A stretch of 64,000 nt of DNA from Canna indica (Eukaryota > Streptophyta > Magnoliopsida > Zingiberales > Cannaceae). The DNA is taken from the NCBI GenBank assembly GCA_034359265.1, contig CP136894.1:26194501-26258500 (forward strand). Reading direction: 5' to 3'. Positions within the stretch are counted from its first letter, which is position 1; each line of letters starts with the position of its first letter. Under the pieces are notes generated by a model. That model saw only the letters and a list, made by a program, of their open reading frames with translations. It searched no databases and was not told where the DNA came from. Shown piece after piece: positions 20,080-31,885 of this stretch. A program made the position numbers and the translations under genes.

Positions 20080-21701
20080 TGTTGGTGAAATGGCCACACT
20101 AGAGGGGGGGGGGGGGGGAAGAATACTGTGTTATCTAAACTTGTCACGTAATTCTGGTTTTAATCATTTATTTGATTACTTAGGCAAATTGCAATTTGTT
20201 GACTAAATGCGGAAGCAATAATAAAACAATTACACACAAACAAAGATAACAATGCTAACATAATGATTTATAGTGGTTTGGCCCCAATGCCTACTCCACT
20301 ACCTAAGCACCCCTCTTAGGATTTCCAAACTAAACTTTACTAGATTAATTTTGTTTCCCTTACAACGAGAACTTTGACCCGAAAAGTCTCGCTCTCAACC
20401 TAAGGCACTTTCACACCCGGAAGTCTCCGTCTTCTTACCATGAGCACTCTTCCACCTCAACCCTAAGGGATAACTCAACTAATCCTAGTAAACTACGTTT
20501 ACATCTGTGGAATTAAGCCTCGAACACAAAGGCAACCACCCAATTTCAAGACCTAACAACCTAGGTCTTTACAAGCTCAAATACACTGAAATAAATCACA
20601 AAAATACACAAATGTTGGAGCAAATAAATAATAAATAAATATTTAGCTCCAAACACGAGTCCTAGTTCCTCTTGATGCCTCAATGAAGAATTGTTCAAAG
20701 CTTGAAGGCAAGATCAATGATGTATCATGGAAAGTAGGGTTATCAAAGGGATGGCTCAAGAAATGCTTTGAGAATGATCAAGAATGGCTCAATAGAATCA
20801 TAGATCATAGAGGAAAGACTCCCATGACTTGGTATTTATAAGCCATGAAGAGTTGGCATGAAACACTCAACTCAACTCAACGGCTAGGAAACTAGTCATT
20901 TTCGTCATCCGGTCGCAGGTCCGATCGATTGTCGGTCGACCGAGCGAGCGACCGAAGGCATACTGCCGCTTTCTGGCACACTTCAGTCGATTGACTAGCC
21001 TACTGCCAGTTTTTGGCAGTATTCAGTCGACCGACTGGTCAACCGAAACTGGACAGACTGCTTGGTTTGGCTCCTTTCTGTGTTCCGTCTTCACTAAGTC
21101 TACTTATGTAACATTTACTAACTTTAAGTTAATAACTTTAAAACATAAATATTATAAAAGGATTGCCCCCATTTGGATTCAATAAAAATATCTAAAAAAT
21201 CAAAATCCTTAAGAATCAAAATCTAACTTTTGGGGTCTAGTATAAATTTTCGAACAATGAAAGTTTTCTAATCTCCCGGGTCAAATATAGGTATGCTAAA
21301 GGCTTTCAAAAATTCCTTAAAAATACGTTGTTATCTAGTTTTTACCCAAGGAATAATTACCGGCATTTTTTGTGTCAAGAAAATGTCTAGGTCATATAGC
21401 CCTCCAAGGAGCTCCCTAGGCTTGTGAATACGAGGGTCATTTTCTAATTTGTCGGTTTTTCATGTTTTCAGGTTCGGGTTTGGTTTTTGGGCACCCTAGA
21501 CCTAAACTTCAACTTCCCGAAGAATCCCGAGCGTCGACAAGCATCCTTGCCGATTTCTCCGATTTCTTCGATGTTTCCGATCGGGGACATCGTGCGCTAA
21601 CCGATATGGAACCTGAAAATATTTCTCAGTGAAACATTAGTTCCATGTTTGTTATCATCAAAACCGAGATTAAGACCAAGGTAAAAAACCTTAGGCCAAT
21701 A
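20080..21701 (-). mobile_element. Solo LTR of family A inside the LINE
   Basis: Begins TGTTGGTGAAATGG and ends GGCCAATA on the plus strand, i.e. a reversed A-family LTR. The flanks are GACGT (20075-20079) and GTCGT (21702-21706), a 4-of-5 duplication. No internal sequence is present, so it is a solo LTR. It holds a G15 run (20104-20118) and a palindrome cluster (20910-21055). Confidence 0.88.
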
Positions 21702-23000
21702 GTCGTAAGTTTCTTTAGCAATCTTTTTAATATCCCGTTTGATGCGGTTGACTTCTCTTTAGATACACCGACGGCCCAAGCAGGAAAGCATTGAACTGTT
21801 AGGAAGACCTATTCTTGATCAGGAGATTTTTGTATACACTCTACCCCTAATGACAAAGCACCAGGTATTGATGGTTTCACAAAGGAATTCTTCACGGCCA
21901 CCTTGGATATCACAGGAAAGGATGTCACTGAAGCCATTCAAAGTTTCTTTAGATCCAGGAGACTTCTCAGCAAAATTAACATCACATCTATCACACTAGT
22001 GGGAAAGAAAAAGAATCCATAAACATTTGCAGATTACATGCCTATCTCGGTTTACAAGATGATCTATCGTTTTATTTTTAAAATTATTGCAAACAGACTC
22101 CAGAAGGTTCTTGGGGGTTTCATTGGACTTAATCAGCATGCCTTCTTAAAGGGTCGTCTAATCCATGAAGATATAGCTTTATGCCATGAACTCATGAATG
22201 GATACCACTTACAATAAGGTGCACCCCGGATGGCAATCAAGATTGACCTTCACAAGGCTTATGACTCAGTACGGTGGGACTTCTTGATCGAGCTACTAAG
22301 GAGATATGGCTTCCCAGAGAACATTACTAACTATCTTAGAGCTTGTATTGCTAGGCCTAAGTTCACTATAAACATGAATGAAACGTCTTGTGGTTTTTTC
22401 CATAGCAGCAGAGGACTGCGCTAGGGATGTCCTATGGTCCCATACCTTTTTATCTTGGTGATGTAGTATTTTCTAACATTTTGGATAATCAAGTTGCTAT
22501 GGGGACACTCTCCCCCCACCCAAGGTGCCATACTCCTTTGATTACACACCTTATTTTTGCTGATGACTTGTTCTTATTCTCCAAGGCAGATACTACCTTT
22601 GCCACCACTATTAGAGACTGCCTAGCGCATTTTCATCAGATGTCAGGGCTGCGGACTACCACACATAAGTCCCACTTATATATTTCTGGTGCACCATAGG
22701 AGCTGAGATCCTCCATTGCAGTGATATTGGGTATGTCATTTGGCTCCTTACCAGTTAGATACCTAGGAGTCCCCCTCCTATCGACTAGACCGTCGTATCA
22801 AGATTGTTAGCCTTTACTTGACAGCATTGAAACCAAAATCAGTGGGTGGACTAGCAAGTGCCTCTCTTTTGCTGGCTTCGAATTCATTACATCGGTGCTG
22901 ATGGGCAAGATTCTATACTGGCGCTCTTCCTTCTTTTTTCCCCAGAAAGTCATTATTCGTATTGAATAGCTTTTAGCTCGTTTCCTCTGGTCTGGCAAGT
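21702..23000 (+). pseudogene. LINE reverse transcriptase
   Basis: Blocks in order: DKAPGIDGFTKEFF (about 21850), LVGKKKNP, FIFKIIANRLQKVLG, NQHAFLKGRLIHEDI, AIKIDLHKAYDSVRWDFL (22233-22286) and, in another frame, LIFADDLFLFSK (about 22547-22582) with the catalytic ADD. At least three stops and one shift separate the blocks. This is the non-LTR RT domain; the copy is inactive. Confidence 0.85.
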
Positions 23001-23679
23001 CGTAAAAATGCAACGAAGGATTGGTCTGGTCTGGTCTGGCTCTTAGTATGCAAACCAAAGGAAAAAGGAGGATTGGGTATCAGGAACGTCCGGAAACTAA
23101 ATCAAGCTTGTTTGATGCATTATGTATGGGTCATCGCCTCCGAAAAAAATCACTTTGGGTGAAATTAATACATAGCAACTATCTGAGGTCTGATTTCATT
23201 TGGACTCACCGCACACCAACACTTGTGTCATGGGTGATGAGGAGCATATTAAATGTAAGGCATATTGCACAGCCTCTTGTAACTCACAAAATTGGAAATG
23301 ACATGTCTACCATGTCGTGGTATGATACTTGGCACTCGGACGATATCCTTCTTCATATATTCAGTCGGTACCCGTATAGAGTCCATGCCCGAGCCACAGA
23401 CAAAGTGTCATTGATCAGATCCCTATATGACTGGATTATAGTTGGATATTAGCATTCTTGCTTATTTGAGGCATGGCAGAAATTATAGCAAATTGATACT
23501 CTTGATGCCCATAGTGAGGATACTGTTATGTGGCCTGCTTCCCCTTAAGGAGAGTTCACTCTCAAAACTGCATACGAGAGTTTGGTTTCTACATAGCCTG
23601 ATACCACATGGCATGGACTTATTTGGTTCAAGGGACACATACCTGGCTACTCTTTTATCTCTTGGCTGACATTTTTGAA

Positions 23680-23840
23680 AAGGCTCCCCACACTTGACCG
23701 TATATGGTACTGGGGAAAATAGGGGCCTAACAGGTGCTACCTTTGTCGGTGTGACAGTGAAAGCATAAACCATCTATTTTCTGAATGTTCATACGCCTAT
23801 GCAGTCTGGTGCAAAGTGCTAAGTCAATGCCAACCGATGC
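23680..23840 (+). pseudogene. LINE C-terminal zf-RVT domain
   Basis: Reads LPTLDRIWYWGK, a stop, then RCYLCRCDSESINHLFSECS and AYAVWCKVL. The CxxC...HxxxxC spacing is that of the zinc-binding domain found downstream of plant LINE RTs. Confidence 0.75.
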
Positions 23841-24261
23841 CTAATAGGAATATATGGTCTAACAACTAGAAGTGGCTCGTAAATCATTTTAATGGATCTT
23901 CAGAAACAAAGACTTTGAGGAAACTCTTCCTTACCACATCTATCTATCATATATGGAAAGAGCGGAACCGAAGAATGCATGATGAGAATCTGCAAACATG
24001 GGAGGGCTTGGTAAATAACATTGTCCAAGAGGTTACGAATGAGAGAGGTGGTGACCTACCCTGCCTAGTGAGCTGATAAAGTTGAAGAAAACGCAAATGT
24101 TATTCTGTTTTCAATATACTCTTAGGTTTTGGGTCTCGACATGCTGATGGCAATGCCGAAGGTGAGTGGAGGGACTCTTTCCCCTAGGGTGATGGGTTGT
24201 GAACTTTACATGTATATTTTGTTTATATAATAAAAATTCTCTTTCCTTTGTGCAAAAAAAA

Positions 24262-24689
24262 TCAATCATGCTCATAATGAATAACAAGATAAAGCAAATA
24301 TTACATTTAAAACAAAAGGAAAGTAACAATGTCAATTTGTTCCAAAGGCCTAGAGCACACTACTAACACTACAACCAAGCATTCTCCTTTTAACTACGAA
24401 TGGTCGGTGTACTCTTTTTCCTTCATTGCAGTTTTTTCCCATAGGATTTTTCCTCTGAAAGGTTTTAATCAGGCACCACCATATGTAGGCCGAGCATATC
24501 ACTCGGTGGGACTTGATGTATTATGACTCGACTGTTATTCAATAACACTACTCTCCCTTTTTTCACAACTCTCTGCGTCCAGATCATTTATAACTGCTTC
24601 ATAGCGCACAACGAAGGAATTCTAATGATCTCACGACAGGTACACCGCCTGACAACTACAATCACCCCTACCCTACGCGACACATCAAT
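24262..24689 (+). repeat. Copia-type LTR fragment and unassigned sequence
   Basis: 24,270-24,345 resembles 54,745-54,830 ('aataacaagataaa', 'TGTTCCAA.AGCCTAGA'). 24,415-24,475 has the 'cccataggatttttcct...aaggttttaa' phrase common in copia LTR leaders. The rest is unassigned. Confidence 0.35.
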
Positions 24690-24856
24690 CCTTCTCAATC
24701 TCTAACGTGGTCCCAACCTCAATGCCACTACTCCTTGGCCTCACATGCAACATTTAGGCCTAGCACCCTCAACAATCTGAAGCGTACTCCTCGTGAGCTC
24801 AATTTAACAACGAGTCTAGTCCTTGGCCTCAATCGCCGCCATCTCTGGACCCAACG
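24690..24856 (-). repeat. E3 91-bp-type array, piece 1
   Basis: One and a half units containing CACCCTCAACAATCTGAAGC, AACGAGTCTAGTCC and GCCGCCATCTCTGGACCCAA. It is interrupted at CAACG (24852-24856) by the A3 LTR. Confidence 0.7.
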
Positions 24857-25258
24857 TATTGGTAAAATGGCCTACACTAGGAGCGGGGGGGGGGGGGGGG
24901 GGGGGGGTGAATAGTGTGCTAGCTATAACTTTTCGCCTAATTTTGATTTTATTGAATTCAATCGTTTCTTGTAACTTAGGGAATACACTAATTCAAATAG
25001 CAAGCAGAAGCAATAAATAAGATAATTAAACACAACCAAGAAAGCAATGAGTGGAAACAAGTAACTATAGCAATTAAGACACAATCACAATAGGAAATGC
25101 AAACACGATCGATTTATAGTGGTTCGGCCCCAATGCCTACTCCACTACCTAAGCACCATGCTTAGGATTTCCAAACTAGTTATACAAGATTAATTAGTTT
25201 CCTTACAAAGAGGAACTTACACCGGAGAGTCTCCGCTCTCAAACCTCAACCTAAGGAC

Positions 25259-25675
25259 TAGGCCTGTCCATTATTCGGTTCACACCGAACCGAACCGAAT
25301 TATTTGGTTCTGTTCGGTTTCAACTCTGTGGGGTTCAGTTCTTGACCCGACCGAACTCGAACAGTGCTATTCGGTTCAGATCCGGTTCTCAGAATTCGAG
25401 AAACGACCCAAACTGAAAACCGAATAACTAAAAATATTAATTATTTTTTTCCAAATTTCGGGTTCGGGTCGAGGAGTTAGGGTTAATACATTGTTTGAAT
25501 AAAATTTTAGTTTTTTCGGGTTGAAATCGAACCGAACCGTATAATTTTGGTTCGGGTTAGATCGGTTTAGGCATAATTCAGTTCGGGATCGGGTTGGAAT
25601 ATTAGTATGAAAAAAAATTCAATTTGATATAATTTGGTTCGGTTCGGCTCTGTTTGAACCGAATGGACAACCCTA
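25259..25675. mobile_element. hAT-type MITE in the A3 LTR
   Basis: Termini TAGGCCTGTCCATT and (right end reversed) TAGGGTTGTCCATT. Flanks CTAAGGAC (25251-25258) and CAAAGGAT (25676-25683) match at 6 of 8. The 417-bp body is dominated by TTCGGTTCGG-type and complementary motifs and has no ORF. Intact A LTRs lack it at this point. Confidence 0.75.
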
Positions 25676-26044
25676 CAAAGGATAACTCAACTAATCCTAG
25701 TAAACTATGTTTACAGCGGTGGATTTAATCCTTAACACCAAGACAACCACCAACTCAATCAAACCTAGCAACCTAGGTTTACACACTTGATATATAATGA
25801 AAATAAATAACAAAATACAATAACAATTGGAGTAATAAACAAACCAATGTATACTTAGCTGTAAAGGAAACACTCTAGTCCTCTTGATGCCCCAAGATGA
25901 TGAAGCGATGAAGTTTGAAGGCAAGATCAATGAGCTGATATCAAAACTAGGGTATTCCAAAGAGATGGGTAAAGAAAAGCTTTCCATCCGACGGCAGTCG
26001 ATCGACCGACCGACCGACCAATCGACCAATCGACCAGCGGCCTG

Positions 26045-26874
26045 TAACGAATAGTTTTCTATCCGTTGAACAGTCATTTCTCCACGAGGGTATAAATACA
26101 CCCTCATATACTTCATTTAATCTCCTTCCCTGATTTCTACAGATTTTATTGAGCATTTAAGAAGGGATGCAAACCTTCCAAAGAAAAATTGAAGCGCGCT
26201 CTGCTACTTCCGCGAACACCTTCTTGCGCACACTCTGCTCCTCAACTCGAAAATTGACTCGAGTTATTCCCTCAGCGAGTTGGAGGTTCTAAGGCTGTGA
26301 AAGGAGCATTTACTATTGGTTTTATATTAAGCTCTTTTCAATTGTAATTTTATTGTAATTTTAACTATTTTATCTCTGCGTGTAAAGACCTTGTGTTAGG
26401 TCTTGTGTGGAATGGTATCCTTAGTGAAAAGGAGTAAAGCCACTTGTGTAAACGTAGTGTTTACTAGGATTAGTTTAGTTGTCCCTTAGGGTTGAGGTGG
26501 AAGAGGACTCTCGATGAGAAGGCGGTGACTTTCGGGTGTGGAAGTGCCTTAGGTCGAGAGTGCGTCTCTTCGGTAAAAAGTCCTCGTGTGTAAGGGAAAT
26601 AAAAACTAATTTAGTAAAACTAGTTTAGAAATCCTAAGTGGGGTGCTTAGGTAGTGGAGTAGGCATTGGGGCCAAACCACTATAAATTACTTGTGTTTGC
26701 ATTGATATCTTGTGTGTTTTAAATTGCTTAATTATTATTGCTTCCGCATACAATCATCGAATTGCAAATCGCCTAATCGATCTAAGAAATCATTTAAAAT
26801 TGAATTTTGGTTAATTGAATTAGTAAATACACTATTCACCCCCCCCCCCCTCTAGTGTCGCCATTTCGTCTTCA
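26045..26874 (+). repeat. B 5' LTR (3' part only)
   Basis: Direct repeat of 32,430-33,261. The TATA box is at about 26091-26098 within arms GAGGGT (26086-26091) and ACCCTC (26100-26105). The U5 end has a C12 run (26839-26850). Confidence 0.85.
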
Positions 26875-26876
26875 AT

Positions 26877-26891
26877 TGGTATCAGAGCGGG
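26877..26891 (+). other. B primer-binding site
   Basis: TGGTATCAGAGCGGG, two bases after the LTR end; perfect initiator-Met type. Confidence 0.88.
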
Positions 26892-26941
26892 TCATGGATT
26901 GAGATTTCATCATCTCGTCTACATCTAGTCTCGATCTAGAA

Positions 26942-28330
26942 ATGGCTCTAGAGAGTGTAGTGTCTTCACCTCTTAGGTTCGATGAGTTAAACTTTGGTCT
27001 TTAGAAAGGAAGAATGTATACATTCTTAAAGACTCAAGGTTTATGTGTATTTAATATGGTAAAGTCAAAATACATAGAACCTAAGAAAAAAATGGATGCA
27101 TGGACCCAAGAACAAATTAGCATGTTTGAGTTAAATGCTAAAGCTACAAATTGCTTATTTTGTTCTTTGGAAAATAATGTGTTTGAGAAAATCATGCATT
27201 GTACTTCCGCATTCGATATTTGGGCTACCTTAAATATGCTTTATAATTATGCAAAAACCGAAGAGCTCAAAACATTTGATGAGGGGAGTGATGACAATTG
27301 TCATCCACCCAATACTAACATGGTTTTTGAAGCTCATAGTGTCTCCAGTCATAGGAGCACTAAAAGCTGGAAGAGAAATGTGATTTGCCATGAGTGCCAA
27401 GAGAAATGGCATGTAAGAAAGAATTGCCCTACCTTGATGAACAAAGCAAGGAAAAGTCAAGTGCTTCCACATCCACATCTCACTTATTTGAAGCATCCTC
27501 TACCCATGACTATGAAGCCACTTCCAAAGTGAGCCTCAAAATTGCAAATAATGAGGTACTTTCTTCTTCATCTAGTCATGATAATGATAATGATAATGAT
27601 AGTACTAGCTCTTCTAGTTCACATGACATGCAATATGATGAGTTAGTAAGTGAATACAAGAAAATGTATGCCTTGCTTGTTAAAAAGGATAATGAGAATA
27701 AAAGATTAAAAAAGGATAATATAAGGCTTAACTCTCATGTGGATGAATTAAAACTAGAAAATGAGAGAATGAAATCTAGTTCTTTTGATTTTTCCCATGA
27801 TAGGTTGAAACTTGAGCTTAAGGACATAAAGCTTGAGAATGAAAGTTTGAAGCTTGACAATTCAAAAATTATAAGTCAAAACAACAATTTGAAATCTCAA
27901 TCTAAAACCTTATATCAATCTCTTGATTCATTGAAAAATGAGGTTATGTCCTTAAATATGAAAGTAAACGAATTGAAAAATATTTCATTTCCTAATAACA
28001 CAAGAATGAAAAATACTTATGTAAAGAATGCTCATGCTCATCATGCCTCTCATGCCATGCATTCTACCATTAGACCTCATAATTATAAGAAGATGAATGA
28101 GGTTTCTAAGAATGCTCATACTCATCATGTTTCACATGACAAGCATTCTAAAAATAAATCTCATGTCCATAACAAAAATAAAAAGAAATTTAATGGACAT
28201 TGCTTTTGTTGTGGTGTATTTGGGCATGCTATTTATGATTGTCATTAAAGAAAAATCCAAGTGTTGCTAGGACACTTTGGATTCCTAAGCCTTCTAACCC
28301 CCAAGGACCCAAAGCTATTTGGGTAACAAA
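26942..28330 (+). pseudogene. gag: B gag, Sirevirus-type, two zinc knuckles and coiled coil
   Basis: ATG at 26942 (MALESVVSSPLRFDELNFGL) meets a TAG at 27002 where relatives have Trp. The frame continues to 27532 with KTQGLCVFNMVKSKYIEPKK, MHCTSAFDIWATLNMLYNYA and knuckle 1, CHECQEKWHVRKNC (its usual Gly before His is Trp). A frameshift near 27450 moves to the frame ending 28248, which holds an Asp/Ser-rich linker, a long coiled coil (about 27640-27990), His-rich repeats (NAHAHHASH, NAHTHHVSH) and knuckle 2, CFCCGVFGHAIYDC. A short IPKPSNPQGPK-like motif follows after another shift. It would make Gag only. Confidence 0.85.
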
Positions 28331-28399
28331 GATCTCATGCTCTTTTATAGGGGGAGCCACCACACAAGGGTAGAGAGAAGTGAAGAGTTGAAGTTGACC

Positions 28400-31300
28400 T
28401 TGGATCTAAATGAGAAATCTCCAAGAGGTTGCAACTTCGAATCATCATGATGCCTAAAGTATGGAAGTGGGCATCAAAACTATTCCGGTATCATCTCCTA
28501 TATCCCTTTGCTTTATCTAAGTTGGAGTTATGATACATGCTTAAAATTGATTGATTTTCCCCGCTCTTAATATATTTAAAAAACATTTTTGATTTTTGAT
28601 TTCCCGATCTCTTCGGAGACCCAGGTGGCCTGTAATGGGCCTAAGTGACCTTATGATTCTAAATCGTAGGCCAATTATGGCTTTCGGTTTTCAACCAATT
28701 GGAAGGGTTGAAGATCATGTTTTAATTTATTATTCTTGCGATCTCTTAAAATTTGTTTTGATATCACTCGATTTTATTTTTAAACGGATTTCAAACCATT
28801 TAGCAAAGTAATCTTTGATAATGATACTTGATGCCTATCTTTGCTTCTTGGTTGAGCAAGCTTGCTAAGTAGCTATATTTTCACTAAAATATTAGCGTAG
28901 CTTACTTGCAAGTTATAAATATTTTAGGAAGGCTAACTAGGAAGAAAATGATTAGTTTGACTAAATTATCTTGAATAAGGTATAATCTTGATAGATTCAA
29001 AATCTTAAGTGTTATACCTCAATCTTTAAGTTTAAACTATGTCTCTATACTTATGATTAGATTTGCATGTTAACACACTTGAATTCTCATGAGTAGGTAG
29101 AATATTAGCACTTAGGCAAATTTTATCAAATGAAACTTGCTCTAGGTTGATACTTTCTATTAGAGACATTCCTTGCAAGTCCAAACCAGTTTAACATGAT
29201 AAGAGATCTCATTCTTCAAATGTTTCACATCCTAAGATCTCTTAGATTCATTTAGATATCATGAAAACTTTCTTTAAAATGAATCTTAACTATCTACCAA
29301 AGGTTAAGGTATTAAATGAAACTTTGCATTGAACCTTGCTATGTAGTAAGTTAGCTTGCTAAGTTGGCATATTATTTCATTATGATACTAATAAAGTCTA
29401 CTTGCAAGTTAATAATTGGTAAGCTATGCTACCTAGAAGAAAATAAAAAAGGATATGAAAAGTTGGGCAAATTTTCAAGAAATAAGGTATGAATTTAATT
29501 TTGCAAAAATCTTTGTAAAATATTTGAATACTCATGCTTAAATGATTTCTCTATGCTCATGATTGATTATGCATGATAAATATTTGAATCTTCATGAGTA
29601 AGAAAATTTTTGTTAACTTAGCTCAATTTCATGATGTCTTGATTGAATGAAACTTGAACTAGGTTAAAATTCTTCTTTAGAGACTTCATGTTAAGTTAAA
29701 CTTGAAATGAAATTAAATTTCTAAAAATAAGGTATGAATTTAACTTTATAAAAATCTTAGTATGATGATTAAATATTAATGCTTTAATGATGTCTCTATA
29801 TACTTATGATTGATTTTGCATGATAAATGTTTGAATTTTCATGAGTAAGAAAATTTTGGATAACTTAGGCAATTTCATGATATCTTGATTGAATGAAACT
29901 TGCTCTAGGTTAAAACTCATATTAGAGACCTCATTTTGAGTAAACATCAAACAAACATGATATCTTGATTGAATGAAACTTGCTCTAGGTTAAAACTCAT
30001 GATATGACTTTAGGTGTTCAATCTTGAAAATTCATGTGTAGATGAAAATGTGATAACTAGATCACATTAGTGGACTTAAGCTTAAAGGGTTTGACCCAAG
30101 TCAACAAATTGACTTGGACACTTGATTTTAAGTCCAAACATCATAAACATGTTTAGAAATAGGTATGACATGTTTCCGTGCATTTAGAGTGAAAAATTCA
30201 TATGGATATGGATAAAATGACATAGAGGTTAATTCATGTTTACCTCTCTTTGAACTATGTTGACCCAAGTCAACAAGTTGACTTAAAGGTCTCATTTTCA
30301 ATCCATATTTGTGGACCATGTTTAGATTTACTAATGTTAGGTATCCATAGGTTTAAATTTGAAAAATCATGGGTAAATGTTAAGATTGAAACTTGGCAAG
30401 TTCCATTAAAATAAGTTTAGTTTTAAATGAAACCATGCTAGGTTGATATCTTGACTTATGGATATAATTTTTATCTCAAACTTGACATACACTCTTTACA
30501 TGACCATTATGTGGTGTCATAAAAGTTTGAATGAAAACTAAGCATTCTTTGAAAATAACTGAAAAATTATGGATTTGCCATTTGTTCAACAATTGGTATC
30601 ACCAATTTCAGTTATTTCTAGGAAAATATAGTAAAATCATTTTTAAATGATTCTTGAAACTGCACATTCCCTGAAAAATCTAGTTGTATCAGTAAAAATT
30701 TCCAAAAGTTTCATAAAAAATCAGATATAAAATAGAATTTTGAAGTTGGATTTCAAAAACACAATGTATCACTTATTTGATATATCAATCTTTTCAATAC
30801 TTTGAATTTTCTTCAAAAACTTCAAATGAAACTTTGTGCATGCTATTTTGATTTCATCTCTAATATCGTTCTCATTATTACTTGAGCAAAATCATTTCTA
30901 AAAATAATTTTGATATATTGAGCGTTACCTTAAAAATAAGCTTTTGATTAAATTCAATATAGGACGAAAAATGGTCTTTAAAAATTCTTTTGAGTTTAAA
31001 CTTTGTTCATGTATTTCATATGACAATTCAATACTTGGTATCAAAAATTTTCATAAAAAAATTGGTACCAAAATTTTTCATTGAAAATATGGTTTTGTAT
31101 AAACTTAAAAGTTTAATTTTTTTAATAAAAAAAAAAAAACTAGAAGTATAGGTTGACTTAAGTCAACAAAGTGAATTAAAAATTTCATCTTAAGCCCAAA
31201 CTTGATTCATAGACTTATATTATCTCATGTTAGATGTCCAAATGCCTAAGTTTGAGAAAACATGAGTAGATAGCAAAACTTGAGACTTAGCATTTTCATA

Positions 31301-31670
31301 GTTTTCATGCTTATTTCAAATGAAAACATGCTAAGTTCATATTTAAATCAAATGACATTTGTTTCATTTCAAACTTGATATACATGATTTAAATATCTAA
31401 ATCTTTGTATTTTGAAAGTTTGAATGAAATATAAAAATGTCATGAAAAAGAAACAATATTCATTTTGAGAACATACATGACTTATCTTGAATTCAAAAAT
31501 TTAGCTTCAAACATATCATGTATGATTTTGTTTCATATTAATCATTTCTTTTCCATCCCTTGGTTGAGATTTTCATATTTCATGAATAATCTTTGAAGTC
31601 TCAACTTCATGAATACATAATTGTGTTTCATCCCTTTGATTAGATTGCCCTTTTTATTGCCCATTTTGAT
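28400..31670 (+). repeat. B noncoding internal region
   Basis: No ORF or pol motif. Homologous to A1 4680-6365 and A4 34,893-37,440 but longer. Contains repeats such as GAATGAAACTTGCTCTAGGT (29,142; 29,892; 29,972 regions) and paired TTGAC motifs at 30,098, 30,266 and 31,150. Confidence 0.65.
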
Positions 31671-31673
31671 TGA

Positions 31674-31885
31674 TGTCAAAAGGGGAAGAATTGTATAGTT
31701 AAAATGGGGAGAAACGTATAGGTAAAGGGGAGGAAAATATAGGAAATTCATGCATATAGATAGGGGGAGTTTAATTATATAAATATGCATGTTGATAGGG
31801 GGAGAAATCCCTTTGTTGATATCCTCTATGCTTTAAATGAATATATTTTCTTATGGATGTTTGTCATCATCAAAAAGGGGGAGAT
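31674..31885 (+). other. B multiple polypurine tracts
   Basis: AAAAGGGGAAGAA, AAATGGGGAGAAA, AAAGGGGAGGAAAA, GATAGGGGGAG (twice) and finally AAAAAGGGGGAGAT directly before the 3' LTR at 31886. Confidence 0.7.

Larger units (their letters stand above)
19892..24261 (+). mobile_element. 5'-truncated L1-type LINE, split by a solo LTR
   Basis: Sequence starts in SRIQWLKLEDSNTNFFHMAF (about 19946), typical of the stretch between endonuclease and RT. It is interrupted by 20080-21701 and resumes in frame (EDV / VVSFFSNLFN). The 3' end has a TATAATAAAA-like stretch and an A8 tail at 24254-24261. The endonuclease is missing. No clear target-site duplication is found. Confidence 0.8.

Noticed and set aside
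19892..24290. Target-site duplication for the LINE
   Set aside because: No sequence after the A8 tail at 24262 repeats the bases before 19892; the LINE or its flank has been rearranged.
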